Source of the DNA: Actinomycetes bacterium
GTDB taxonomy: Bacteria > Actinomycetota > Thermoleophilia > BMS3ABIN01
Assembly: GCA_021790075.1 (NCBI GenBank)
Contig: JAJYIN010000027.1
Location: 1-14,481 of the forward strand
Reading direction: 5' to 3'
Length of the DNA: 14,481 bases
The notes beneath the pieces are model-generated. The model saw nothing but the letters and a program-made list of their open reading frames with translations, made no database searches and was not told the DNA's origin. Shown here in pieces: positions 1-6,475 of this stretch (its first letter is position 1; every line of letters begins with the position of its first letter). Made by a program: the position numbers and the translations under genes.

Positions 1-399
1 CTGGTCCCCGACCGGATCAGGGACCGGGTGCAGGTTCTTGACCGGCAGGGTGAGGTACTCGGCGAACGCCCCGTCCTTGCCGGCGATGCCCAGAACCGAG
101 CGGTTGGGGCAATGCCGGCCCAGACCGTGCCGGCAATAGTCGCAGGCGCCGCAGTTGATGTTGATCTCGCCGACCACCCGCCTGCCGGTCAGCTGATCAC
201 CGGGTGACTGCTCGACCACGCCCACGAATTCATGCCCCAGGACTCCCTTAAAGCCCATGTACCCCTTGACGATCTCGAGATCGGTGGCGCAAATGCCGGC
301 GAGGGTAACGCGAACGAGGGCTTCGCCATCACCGGGCACTGGCGCCGGGTAGTCTTTTTCGACGCCAACTCTGTTGTTTCTGAAAACGAGCGCTTTCAT
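1..399 (-). CDS. Zinc-dependent alcohol dehydrogenase (MDR superfamily), N-terminal part, cut by window edge
   Basis: The first 133 residues are visible, read from ATG at 399 to the window edge without a stop. They form the GroES-like catalytic domain of a medium-chain zinc dehydrogenase, a cytosolic NAD(P)-dependent alcohol or polyol oxidoreductase. Cys37 (in AGICATDLE) and His56-Glu57 (in LGHEFVGV) are the expected catalytic-zinc residues. Four cysteines in NCGACDYC-RHGLGRHC form the structural-zinc lobe. The Rossmann NAD(P) domain lies outside the window, so substrate class (threonine, sorbitol or plain alcohol dehydrogenase) cannot be told. The Shine-Dalgarno is weak (GGAAG almost touching the ATG). 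A degraded MITE-like repeat begins about 15 bases upstream of the start, so the promoter lies in or next to that repeat. The gene is divergent from the rhodanese gene. Confidence 0.9.
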   Translation of the reverse strand, partial: MKALVFRNNRVGVEKDYPAPVPGDGEALVRVTLAGICATDLEIVKGYMGFKGVLGHEFVGVVEQSPGDQLTGRRVVGEININCGACDYCRHGLGRHCPNRSVLGIAGKDGAFAEYLTLPVKNLHPVPDPVGDQ

Positions 400-413
400 T
401 CTTCCATCTTATT

Positions 414-475
414 AAGAATTTATCTCAAAGGCACGTCCGGCTGCGGCCGGCGGCAAAGGTCATGGGCGGCGTCCT
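414..475. repeat. Degraded half copy of the MITE-like element at 5769-5885
   Basis: This stretch aligns with the left half of the intact element: both have TATCTCAAA followed by GGCA, then GCTGCGGCCGGC, GC, AAAGG, CATGGGC and GCGTCCT in the same order and nearly the same spacing. By eye roughly four in five positions agree over about 60 bases. The right half, including the second terminal repeat, is not recognisable after position 475. It lies between the divergent alcohol dehydrogenase and rhodanese genes. Confidence 0.65.
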
Positions 476-518
476 CTTAAGCAAAAAGTCCTCTTTCTGA
501 ATCTTTTTCCGCCTTTCC

Positions 519-561
519 GGAATCAAAAGATTCCACAAGGAGAATCAGGAGAATCCACAAG
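519..561. promoter_or_regulatory. Palindrome and direct repeats upstream of the rhodanese gene
   Basis: A perfect inverted repeat GGAATC-AAAA-GATTCC occupies 519-534. Its right arm begins an 11-base near-repeat: GATTCCACAAG at 529-539 and GAATCCACAAG at 551-561. GGAGAATC also occurs twice between and within them (539-546, 549-556). Such clustered dyad and direct repeats before a start codon resemble an operator region, but no regulator is identified. The rhodanese start follows 31 bases later. Confidence 0.3.
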
Positions 562-592
562 CAAACTCACGGGAGAAACGGAGGTCGTGGAT

Positions 593-952
593 ATGGGATT
601 CATGGCAAGGGCGGGGGCCGGATGGCAGCAGGAAGGCTGCCGGCAGATAGATTCCACCCAGGCGCTGGAGCTGATACGCGACCGGGACGCCCTGGTAGTT
701 GACGTGCGGGAGCCGCATGAGTTCGCTGCGGGACGCATCCCCAACGCCGAGCTGATCCCGCTGCGGGAGATCGGCTACCATGTCGAGAACCTGAGGCGGC
801 ACGGCGACCGGCCCATCATCCTCAGCTGCCGGACGGGCGGCCGTTCGGAGACGGCTTGCCGGTTCCTGCGCCAGAGCGGCATCAAAAACGTCTTCAACCT
901 GGCCGGCGGGCTGATGGGATGGCTGATGGCAGGCATCGCGCTGGCGGAGTGA
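593..952 (+). CDS. Single-domain rhodanese-like sulfurtransferase
   Basis: A 119-residue protein made of one rhodanese fold, the size of GlpE/PspE-type single-domain sulfurtransferases that move sulfane sulfur through a cysteine persulfide. VVDVREPHEFAAGRIPNA (about 35-52) is the conserved CH2-side motif. The active-site loop is C79-RTGGRS, followed by the typical SETACRFL helix and a GGLMGW C-terminal motif. There is no signal peptide, so it is probably cytosolic. ATG 593 is chosen because GGAGG at 580-584 lies 8 bases upstream; an in-frame GTG at 587 would be only 2 bases from it. The methyltransferase gene follows after 60 bases on the same strand, so the two may be cotranscribed. The physiological sulfur donor and acceptor are unknown. 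Confidence 0.9.
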   Translation: MGFMARAGAGWQQEGCRQIDSTQALELIRDRDALVVDVREPHEFAAGRIPNAELIPLREIGYHVENLRRHGDRPIILSCRTGGRSETACRFLRQSGIKNVFNLAGGLMGWLMAGIALAE

Positions 953-973
953 AGAAGGGCGGCGTTATACTTA

Positions 974-1000
974 CCCCAACCGGCTGGGGGAACGTCCCCA
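974..1000 (+). promoter_or_regulatory. Two mutually exclusive hairpins just before the methyltransferase ribosome binding site
   Basis: A central TGGGG (985-989) can pair with CCCCA at 974-978 (loop ACCGGC) or with CCCCA at 996-1000 (loop GAACGT). The second hairpin ends 4 bases before the Shine-Dalgarno GAGGA (1004-1008). A -10-like TATACT lies at 966-971, without a good -35. The arrangement looks like an attenuator or translational switch, but each stem is only 5 bp and chance is possible in GC-rich DNA. Confidence 0.25.
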
Positions 1001-1012
1001 TCTGAGGAAATT

Positions 1013-1597
1013 ATGACTGGAGGAGCAGTGGACAGGAAACCGATAGCCGCCGGCAAGAGCAGCTTTGAAATCGTGGATACGGACAAGGTGCTGGCGGAGC
1101 TCGAGTTGGAAAAGGGGCCCGTGCTGGTCGATGCGGCCTGCGGCGCCGGCAATTATACGATAACCGCCGCCCCGCTGATGGCTGCGGGCGGCCATATCCA
1201 CGCCTTTGACCTCTGGCGGGAGGGGATCGAGGAGCTGAACCGCCGCCTTCGCGAACGCGGGCTCGGGAATGTCACCGCGGCCGTGGCCGACATCTCCAAG
1301 GAGATACCGCTGGCGGACGGCAGCGCCGATGTCTGCCTCATCGCCACGGCGCTCCACGACCTCATCGAGGACGGCGGCGGCGAGGGCACGCTCAGGCAGG
1401 TGGCCCGTATCCTGAGACCAGGTGGAAGACTCGTAGTCCTGGAGTTCGTGAAAGAGGAAGGGCCGCCGGGCCCGCCGCTCCGTATCCGGCTCTCACCCGA
1501 GGAACTTGATGATTTCGTGACGCCCTTCGGGTTTGAGAAGGTGCGCACAACTGGAGCCGGCGAGCACTTCTATCTGTCGACATACGTGCGTAGCTGA
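1013..1597 (+). CDS. Class I SAM-dependent methyltransferase
   Basis: A 194-residue soluble protein with a single Rossmann-like methyltransferase domain (UbiE/Methyltransf_11 type). Motif I is VLVDAACGAGNYT (37-49), the SAM-binding glycine loop. HIHAFDLW (61-68) gives the acidic residue after strand 2. ADVCLIATALHDL (105-117) is the motif IV region, and ILRPGGRLVVLEF (133-145) is the post-motif typical of this class. The substrate cannot be read from sequence; the conserved cysteines of arsenite methyltransferases are not evident. The ATG at 1013 has GAGGA at 1004-1008. An in-frame GTG at 1028 preceded by GGAGGA is a less likely alternative because the spacing is only 3 bases. It lies downstream of the rhodanese gene and converges on the glutamate decarboxylase gene, with 103 bases between them and no clear terminator. 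Confidence 0.85.
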   Translation: MTGGAVDRKPIAAGKSSFEIVDTDKVLAELELEKGPVLVDAACGAGNYTITAAPLMAAGGHIHAFDLWREGIEELNRRLRERGLGNVTAAVADISKEIPLADGSADVCLIATALHDLIEDGGGEGTLRQVARILRPGGRLVVLEFVKEEGPPGPPLRIRLSPEELDDFVTPFGFEKVRTTGAGEHFYLSTYVRS

Positions 1598-1700
1598 GCG
1601 CCCGTGGTGCGCCCCGCTGTGCCGAGGAGGCCTTTTCCCAAGACCAGACGGCTGTGAGGGCGCCATCGGGCTGACCGCGCCGGTTCTGACCACCCTGTGA

Positions 1701-3098
1701 TCAGCAGACGCGGCGGTTGTAGCGGCGCTTCCCCATCTGAGGCAGCCGGCCCCGCTGCGGCGACAGCGATTTACAGGCGGCTTCGATGTCGGCGGCCAGC
1801 ATCTCCGCCAGGTCGCGGCTGAAATTCTCCTTGGCGACTACGCGCAGCACCGCCACGTCCTCGGCATTGGGCGGCAGCGTGTACGCCGGGACGATCCATC
1901 CCTTTTCGCGCAGCCTTTGTGATATGTCGAAGACACTGAACGCCTGATCATCCCTGAGGCGGAAGACGATGATGGGCAGCTTCTCGCCGGCGTTGATAAA
2001 TTCGAAGCGTCCCGTCTGCCTGAGCAGCCGCACCAGGTGGCGCGCATTCTCCAGGATGCTGGTCATGATCTGGCGGTAACCGGCGCGTCCCAGCCTGAGC
2101 AGGTTGTAATACTGGGCCAGGACCATGGAGCTGCCCCGTGAGAAATTGAGAGTGTACGTGGCCATCTCCCCGCCGAGATAGTTGACAGAGAACACCAGGT
2201 CCGGGGCCAGATCGGCTTCATCCCGGAAGAGCAGCCATCCCACTCCCGGATAGACAAGCCCGTATTTGTGGCCGGAGACGTTGATGGACTTTACCCGGGG
2301 CAGCCGGAAATCCCATTCCAGGTCCGGGTCGGTGAACGGCGTGATGAACCCGCCGCTGGCGGCGTCCACATGCAGCGGGATGTCCCAGCCGTGCTTCTCC
2401 CTGACTTCCAGCAGCATGTCGTTCAGTTCCCGGATCGGGTCGATCTGGCCCGTGAAGGTGGTTCCCAGCACCGCGCCGACGCAGATGGTGTTTTCATCGA
2501 TCAGCTGCCTCACTTCGCCGGCGGTGACGTAGAAGCGGTCCCGGGCCATCGGCACCACCCGCGGCTCGACCTCGAAATAGCGGGCGAACTTTTCCCAGAC
2601 GGTATGGACCTCGGCGCCCATGACCAGGTTGGGCCGGTGGTCCGGCCTGCCTTCTGATTGCCGCCGCTTCTTCCACTGCCACTTGCAGGAAAGCAGCCCC
2701 AGCATGATCGCCTCCGAAGAGCCGACGGTGGCGGTGCCCACAGCGGTTTTCTCTTCGGGCGCGTGGTAGAGCCGCGCCAGCATGTTCACCACGTGTTCCT
2801 GGATGACCTCTGTCTGCGGGTATTCATCGTGGTCGATGAAGTTCCGGTGCACATTCTCAGTAATTAGCTGCAGGGCCTCTTTCTCCATCCAGGTGGTGAC
2901 AAAGCTGGCCAGGTTGAGGGCCGGGTTGCCGTCCAGGTTGAGTTCGTCGTGGATGATCTGGTAGGCCGCTTCGCACGGCATCCCTTCCGCGGGGATCTCG
3001 TGTTTGGGGACGTCCCGGGAAAAGTACCGCTCTGCGTAAGTGCTGGCAAGCGGCGCCGCAGAATCCCTGATTTCCGGTTTGACCTTTTTTGATAGCAT
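1701..3098 (-). CDS. gadB: Glutamate decarboxylase (PLP-dependent)
   Basis: A 465-residue group II PLP decarboxylase, the same length as E. coli GadA/GadB, converting glutamate to GABA with consumption of a proton. HVDAASGGF (243-251) carries the PLP-contacting aspartate, and SINVSGHKYGLVYPG (271-285) carries the Schiff-base lysine, Lys278. VGTATVGSSEA (120-130) is the cofactor-phosphate region. The N terminus (YAERYF, then the IPAEGMP segment) is typical of bacterial and plant Gad. The C-terminal tail is basic and ends RRYNRRVC, unlike the tail that closes the active site in E. coli Gad, so pH control may differ. GGGAGG at 3109-3104 lies 5 bases before ATG 3098. It follows the MFS exporter gene by 29 bases and is very likely in its operon. 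No GadC-type APC antiporter is present in the window. Confidence 0.95.
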   Translation of the reverse strand: MLSKKVKPEIRDSAAPLASTYAERYFSRDVPKHEIPAEGMPCEAAYQIIHDELNLDGNPALNLASFVTTWMEKEALQLITENVHRNFIDHDEYPQTEVIQEHVVNMLARLYHAPEEKTAVGTATVGSSEAIMLGLLSCKWQWKKRRQSEGRPDHRPNLVMGAEVHTVWEKFARYFEVEPRVVPMARDRFYVTAGEVRQLIDENTICVGAVLGTTFTGQIDPIRELNDMLLEVREKHGWDIPLHVDAASGGFITPFTDPDLEWDFRLPRVKSINVSGHKYGLVYPGVGWLLFRDEADLAPDLVFSVNYLGGEMATYTLNFSRGSSMVLAQYYNLLRLGRAGYRQIMTSILENARHLVRLLRQTGRFEFINAGEKLPIIVFRLRDDQAFSVFDISQRLREKGWIVPAYTLPPNAEDVAVLRVVAKENFSRDLAEMLAADIEAACKSLSPQRGRLPQMGKRRYNRRVC

Positions 3099-3127
3099 GC
3101 TTACCTCCCAGACGTGTCAGCATTGAC

Positions 3128-4720
3128 TCAGGGCCTCTTGCTCACGAACAGGGCAGTCAACGCCCCCAGTAGGGCGACCAGCGCCGCCAGCTCGAATGTG
3201 GTGTTGATGGCGTCGGAAATCCAGGTTTTCAGGTTGCCGGCAAGAGCCGCAGGGAGACTCCTGTCGAGGCTGGAAGGAACGCCGATGAGGGCGCCCCTGT
3301 TCACCAGGGAAAGCACCTGTTGTTTGATTTCGGCGGGGACCTGGGGTTGACCTTCCAATCCACTGGTAATATTGCTAACCAGGCGGTTCTGCAGCAGGGC
3401 GCCGAGGACCGCGATTCCCAGTACGTTGCCGAGCCGCCGGAAAGTGGAAAGGATCCCGGAAGCGGTGCCGAACCGGTCAGGAGGTGACGTGGCCATGACA
3501 ACGGTAGTGACGGGCGCGATGGAAAACCCGATGCCGGCTCCGATAAGAAGAAACGGCGGGATGAGGGAAGCGATGCCCGTTTGCGGATTGAGGCCTTTGA
3601 GCGACAGGTTTAACCCTGACATCCAGGCGGCGCCGAAGGAAACTGCCAGCATCCCTCCCATGATCAGCCGGCGGCCGCCCAGGCGGCTGACGAGACGGCC
3701 GGAGAGTGGCGCCATCGCCATGTTGGCCCCCGCCATCGGCATCAGGGTCAGCCCCGCCTTGAGGGGCGTAAAACCAAGCACGTCCTGCAGGAAGACGGGC
3801 ATGATGAAAAAAACGGCCATCATGACGAAGGTGAGCAGCATGCCGGTCACGTTTGCCGACCAGAAGTTGCGGATGCGGAAAAGACCCAGGTCGATGAGGG
3901 GCTGCAGCGTTCTCCATTCCCTCAGGATAAAAGCCGGCATCGTCAACGCGAACAGGGCAAAAAGCCCCATGACGATCCTTGAGGACCAGCCGTACCGCTG
4001 CCCCTCGATGAGGGCGAAAACGAGCGAGAACATCGAAACGGTAATCAGGACTACCCCCGCCAGATCGAGCGATTTGACCGCCTCCGGATTGCGCGATTCC
4101 GGCACTATCCTGAGGGCGAAGAAAATGACGGCGATCCCGATGGGAACGTTGATGAAGAAGATCCAGTGCCACGAACCCGATTCCACGATGGCCCCGCCGA
4201 GACCGGGACCCACCGCCGTTGCCAGCCCCGATATGCCGCCCCAGATTCCCAGCGCCGTTCCCCGCTGTTCCGGTGGGAAGACCTCGGCCACCAGGGAAAG
4301 CGACGAAGGCATGATCGCCCCGGCGCCCAATCCCTGCAGCACCCGGAACGCGATCAGCCAGTTTATGGTTGAGGAGAGGCCGCAGGCGAGGGAGAAGAGG
4401 GTGAAGTCGGCCAGTCCCGCCAGGAGCATGAGGCGGCGTCCGTAGATGTCCCCAAACCGCCCCAGAGTGATCATCGTGGCGGCAAACGACATAATGTAGG
4501 CGTCGACTACCCATTCGGCGCTGAGCAGGCCGGTGTTGAAACCGGTCATGATGCTGGGGATGGCGATGTTGACGATCGTGGAGTCCAGCAGGATCATGAA
4601 GAGGCCCATCACCAAGACAACCAGGATGAGCCAGGGGCTGGCGCGTAGAGCCGGCCTCACCCAGGGGCTCACGGAAAGAGGCGGCCGTTTGCCCTTCTGC
4701 CAGGCGGCAGCGGCTGGCAT
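3128..4720 (-). CDS. MFS transporter, DHA2 (EmrB/QacA, 14-TMS) family
   Basis: About 530 residues, an inner-membrane proton-driven exporter. LDSTIVNIAIP (45-55) is the DHA2 family motif with a membrane aspartate, GRFGDIYGRR (87-96) is MFS motif A, and GISGLATAVGPGLGGAI (162-178) is the antiporter motif C. Length and the run of hydrophobic segments fit 14 helices. ATG 4720 is chosen because AAGGGGGA lies 7 bases upstream (4735-4728). An in-frame TTG at 4765 would add 15 residues, starting 3 bases after the VOC remnant stop, with no good ribosome site. Its position directly before the glutamate decarboxylase gene, where an amino-acid antiporter is usual, suggests export of GABA, another amine or a toxic compound. 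That is inference; relatives export drugs, dyes and detergents. Confidence 0.93.
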   Translation of the reverse strand: MPAAAAWQKGKRPPLSVSPWVRPALRASPWLILVVLVMGLFMILLDSTIVNIAIPSIMTGFNTGLLSAEWVVDAYIMSFAATMITLGRFGDIYGRRLMLLAGLADFTLFSLACGLSSTINWLIAFRVLQGLGAGAIMPSSLSLVAEVFPPEQRGTALGIWGGISGLATAVGPGLGGAIVESGSWHWIFFINVPIGIAVIFFALRIVPESRNPEAVKSLDLAGVVLITVSMFSLVFALIEGQRYGWSSRIVMGLFALFALTMPAFILREWRTLQPLIDLGLFRIRNFWSANVTGMLLTFVMMAVFFIMPVFLQDVLGFTPLKAGLTLMPMAGANMAMAPLSGRLVSRLGGRRLIMGGMLAVSFGAAWMSGLNLSLKGLNPQTGIASLIPPFLLIGAGIGFSIAPVTTVVMATSPPDRFGTASGILSTFRRLGNVLGIAVLGALLQNRLVSNITSGLEGQPQVPAEIKQQVLSLVNRGALIGVPSSLDRSLPAALAGNLKTWISDAINTTFELAALVALLGALTALFVSKRP

Positions 4721-4768
4721 TTCGCGGTCCCCCTTCCGCGAGGCCGCTAATCTGGTTGATAACAACTG

Positions 4769-4918
4769 CTAACCGTGTTGGCTGAGGCTGAGGATGTTCC
4801 CCTCGGTGTCCTTGAACCAGGCTTCTTTCCCGCTGTCGTGGCTGGCGATGCCATTGACCGTCCTGATGCCCATCTCGGGGATGTCGGGCATGATCTTTTT
4901 TGCGTCCTGTGCCAGCAT
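4769..4918 (-). pseudogene. C-terminal remnant of a VOC (glyoxalase/bleomycin-resistance fold) protein
   Basis: Forty-nine residues from ATG 4918 match only the last part of a VOC domain: GIRTVNGIAS, then AWFKDTEGNILSLSQ, the conserved closing strands of small VOC proteins of about 120 to 130 residues. The N-terminal half is missing. Upstream in the same frame the sequence stays open but shows no VOC motifs. The short ORF nevertheless has a good ribosome site, AAAGGAG at 4930-4924, 5 bases before the ATG, so it may still be translated. It stops at 4769, just before the MFS gene, and probably heads the exporter-decarboxylase transcript. A shortened gene that now serves as a leader is one reading; simple decay is the other. 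Confidence 0.6.
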
Positions 4919-4947
4919 TTCTGCTCCTTTCCCCGGATTGTACAGGT

Positions 4948-4970
4948 GCATTCCCGGCCGGAAGGAATGC
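4948..4970. promoter_or_regulatory. Inverted repeat upstream of the VOC remnant/MFS/gad operon
   Basis: GCATTCC (4948-4954) and GGAATGC (4964-4970) form a perfect 7 bp dyad separated by 9 bases that are themselves nearly palindromic (CGGCCGGAA). On the minus strand it sits just before a -10-like TACAAT (4942-4937); a TTGGCA-like -35 begins at about 4973 but the spacing of 25 bases is too long for an ordinary promoter. A repressor operator or an RNA hairpin are both possible. Confidence 0.35.
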
Positions 4971-5031
4971 CAAACCGGGAAGGCAGACAGGCCCCAGGGA
5001 CGCCCGGAACTGCGTACGCCGGCCCGGCGGG

Positions 5032-5101
5032 CCGCTGGCATTGTGGTCCGCGCCGCGCCGATGGAGCGCCGGCCCAAGAGAAGGCACCGCTGGCATTGTG
5101 G
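5032..5101. repeat. Pair of 15-base direct repeats between bfr and the VOC remnant
   Basis: CCGCTGGCATTGTGG occurs exactly at 5032-5046 and 5087-5101, 55 bases apart, in a stretch of about 200 bases without a recognisable gene. The remainder is GC-rich and shows no rho-independent terminator for bfr. The repeat may be a protein site or a trace of the rearrangement that removed the start of the VOC gene. Confidence 0.5.
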
Positions 5102-5123
5102 CCGCCGCGTCTTTGCGCCGGCT

Positions 5124-5684
5124 TTAGGCGCCCGGAGCAGCCGTGCCGTCTGAACCCTGCCGGTCCACGAACCCCTGATAGACGATGCCGGTGGCGGACG
5201 AAGTGCCGGCGACCTGGGCAAGGTACGTCTCGCCGAGGCGCTCGATATGCTGCCGCACGCTGTCGAAGTAATTGAAATGCACCTGCTCGTCGTCGATGAT
5301 CGCCTCCAGCAACTTGACGCTGGTACTGTCACCATTCTCGCGACATGTCAACAGAAACCGGTTATAGGCTTCGATGGCGCCGTCTTCGAGACCGGTATCC
5401 GTGGTGAAGATAAACTTGGCCTCCCCGTCTTTCTCCGGCGTGCCGGCCATCTCAGCGGTCGGCTCCCCTCCCAGTTCCTTGATCCGCTCCGCGAACATCT
5501 CCGCGTGGCGCATCTCGTCGATGGCGATCAGTTTCATCTTCGCAGCCAGGTCGCCATAGTCCATATTGTCCAGATTGTAATGGTGGTTCATGTACTGGAC
5601 GATGGCCTGCAGCTCCATGGCGCGGGCTGCGTTCAGGGCGTCCAGCACTTTTTTCCGGCTCTGTTCCCTCGTGGTTTTTGCCAT
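5124..5684 (-). CDS. bfr: Bacterioferritin
   Basis: A 186-residue four-helix ferritin-like protein storing iron as a 24-mer in the cytosol. All six diiron ligands of E. coli Bfr are present at a constant offset of six: Glu24, Glu57, His60, Glu100, Glu133 and His136. Met58, in AIDEMRHAEMF, matches the haem-binding methionine (Met52), so this is a haem-binding bacterioferritin rather than a plain ferritin or Dps. ATG 5684 is preferred because AAGGAGA (5697-5691) lies 6 bases upstream; the frame is open further to 5738 but without such a site. The C terminus, after the fifth-helix region, is about 28 residues longer than E. coli Bfr and polar, ending in a Gly/Ala-rich tail. No bacterioferritin-associated ferredoxin gene is adjacent. 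A MITE-like element lies 84 bases upstream. Confidence 0.95.
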   Translation of the reverse strand: MAKTTREQSRKKVLDALNAARAMELQAIVQYMNHHYNLDNMDYGDLAAKMKLIAIDEMRHAEMFAERIKELGGEPTAEMAGTPEKDGEAKFIFTTDTGLEDGAIEAYNRFLLTCRENGDSTSVKLLEAIIDDEQVHFNYFDSVRQHIERLGETYLAQVAGTSSATGIVYQGFVDRQGSDGTAAPGA

Positions 5685-5768
5685 GTCGGTTCTCCTTGTC
5701 TGGTGATGGCTTGCAGCAACTTGACACGCGCAGGCCAATTTTCGCCGCCTGGCGCCATGATGCTATTT

Positions 5769-5885
5769 AGTAACTATCTCAAAAGGCATATTCTGCTGCG
5801 GCCGGCTGCAAAGGCCATGGGCTGCGTCCTTGCCCATGACCTTTTCGCTCGCCCTCGCTACGAAGATCCTTTTGAGATAGTTACT
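5769..5885. mobile_element. MITE-like element with perfect 18 bp terminal inverted repeats
   Basis: AGTAACTATCTCAAAAGG at 5769-5786 is matched exactly, inverted, at 5868-5885. The 117 bp unit has no ORF of its own and contains an internal hairpin, CATGGGC (about 5816-5822) with GCCCATG (about 5832-5838), extendable through AAAGG/CCTTT with one mismatch. Short length, perfect terminal repeats and a second degraded copy in the window (414-475) are the hallmarks of a non-autonomous element moved in trans. A target-site duplication is not clear; the flanks are TATTT and TATAA. It lies between the divergent bfr and VOC genes and could affect their transcription. Confidence 0.8.
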
Positions 5886-5976
5886 TATAACCCATCGGGC
5901 CCGTCACGAAACAGCCGGCATAATATCTCCGATTCGGGGAAAACAGATGGAAAGGAACAAACGGAAAGGAGTTGTC

Positions 5977-6369
5977 ATGGAAGCCAGCACGAGGCAAAAG
6001 GGAATGTTCAGCTGGAACGAGCTCATGGCCAAGGATGTGGAAGCCGCCACCGGGTTCTATACCCGGTTGTTTGGATGGACGTCGGAGTTCATGCCGGCGC
6101 CTGAAGGCGGCGGCGATTACACCGTTTTCAAGGTCAATGACACGCAGGTGGCTGGCATGATGCGGTTGCCGGCCGAGGCCGAGCAGGCCGGGGCGCGCCC
6201 CTACTGGGGAGCCTACGTCACCGTCGATGATGTCGAGGCGACCGCCCGGAAAGCCCAGGAACTGGGCGCGAACATCCTCGTCCCGCCCATGGAAGTGGCA
6301 AACGTGGGCACGTTCTGCACAATCCAGGATCCACAAGGCGCGATTATCTCGTTCATCCAGTATTCATAG
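5977..6369 (+). CDS. VOC family protein (glyoxalase-like domain)
   Basis: A 130-residue protein with one VOC domain built of two beta-alpha-beta units. FSWNELMAKDVEAATGFYTRLFGW (11-34) is the first unit's opening; YWGAYVTVDDVEATARKAQELGA (76-98) and the closing FCTIQDPQGAIISFIQ form the second. This resembles the Cfp30B/hydroxylase-associated VOC group rather than classical glyoxalase I; the substrate is unknown. ATG 5977 is chosen because AAAGGAG (5965-5971) lies 5 bases before it. An ATG at 5947 would add ten basic residues and has only a weak GGGGA site. It is divergent from bfr with the MITE-like element between. It is not a paralogue close enough to explain the VOC remnant at 4769-4918, whose closing motif differs. 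Confidence 0.85.
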   Translation: MEASTRQKGMFSWNELMAKDVEAATGFYTRLFGWTSEFMPAPEGGGDYTVFKVNDTQVAGMMRLPAEAEQAGARPYWGAYVTVDDVEATARKAQELGANILVPPMEVANVGTFCTIQDPQGAIISFIQYS

Positions 6370-6391
6370 AACGGACATTGGAACGGACATT
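6369..6391. repeat. Tandem 11-base repeat after the VOC gene
   Basis: GAACGGACATT occurs at 6369-6379 and again at 6381-6391, a 12-base period starting on the last base of the VOC stop codon. It could be a short duplication or a regulator site ahead of the PAP2 gene; nothing decides between these. Confidence 0.4.
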
Positions 6392-6457
6392 CGGGCGGGC
6401 CGGTATGGCTTGATTTCCAGGTATCACTGCTGCAAGTAGGCGTGCGAAACAAAATCA

Positions 6458-6466
6458 TGTTAGTAT
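6458..6466 (+). promoter_or_regulatory. Candidate extended -10 promoter of the PAP2 gene, nearly leaderless
   Basis: TGTTAGTAT fits the extended -10 pattern (TGn followed by a TAnnnT hexamer, 6461-6466). No -35 of quality is present at the right distance. Transcription would start about 6473-6475, immediately before the GTG start codon at 6476, which has no Shine-Dalgarno sequence. Confidence 0.35.
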
Positions 6467-6475
6467 CATTTCAGC

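Noticed and set aside
1013..1597. Arsenite methyltransferase (ArsM) for the SAM methyltransferase
   Set aside because: The protein is much shorter than ArsM and does not show its conserved cysteines.
3372..4445. A 357-codon open frame on the plus strand opposite the MFS gene
   Set aside because: It lies antisense within a clear transporter gene, is rich in Arg/Pro/Ser without motifs, and is explained by third-position GC bias.
3477..5096. A 539-codon open frame on the minus strand overlapping the MFS gene in another frame
   Set aside because: Composition is Arg/His/Gly/Pro-rich with no domain; it shadows the MFS gene and the VOC remnant.
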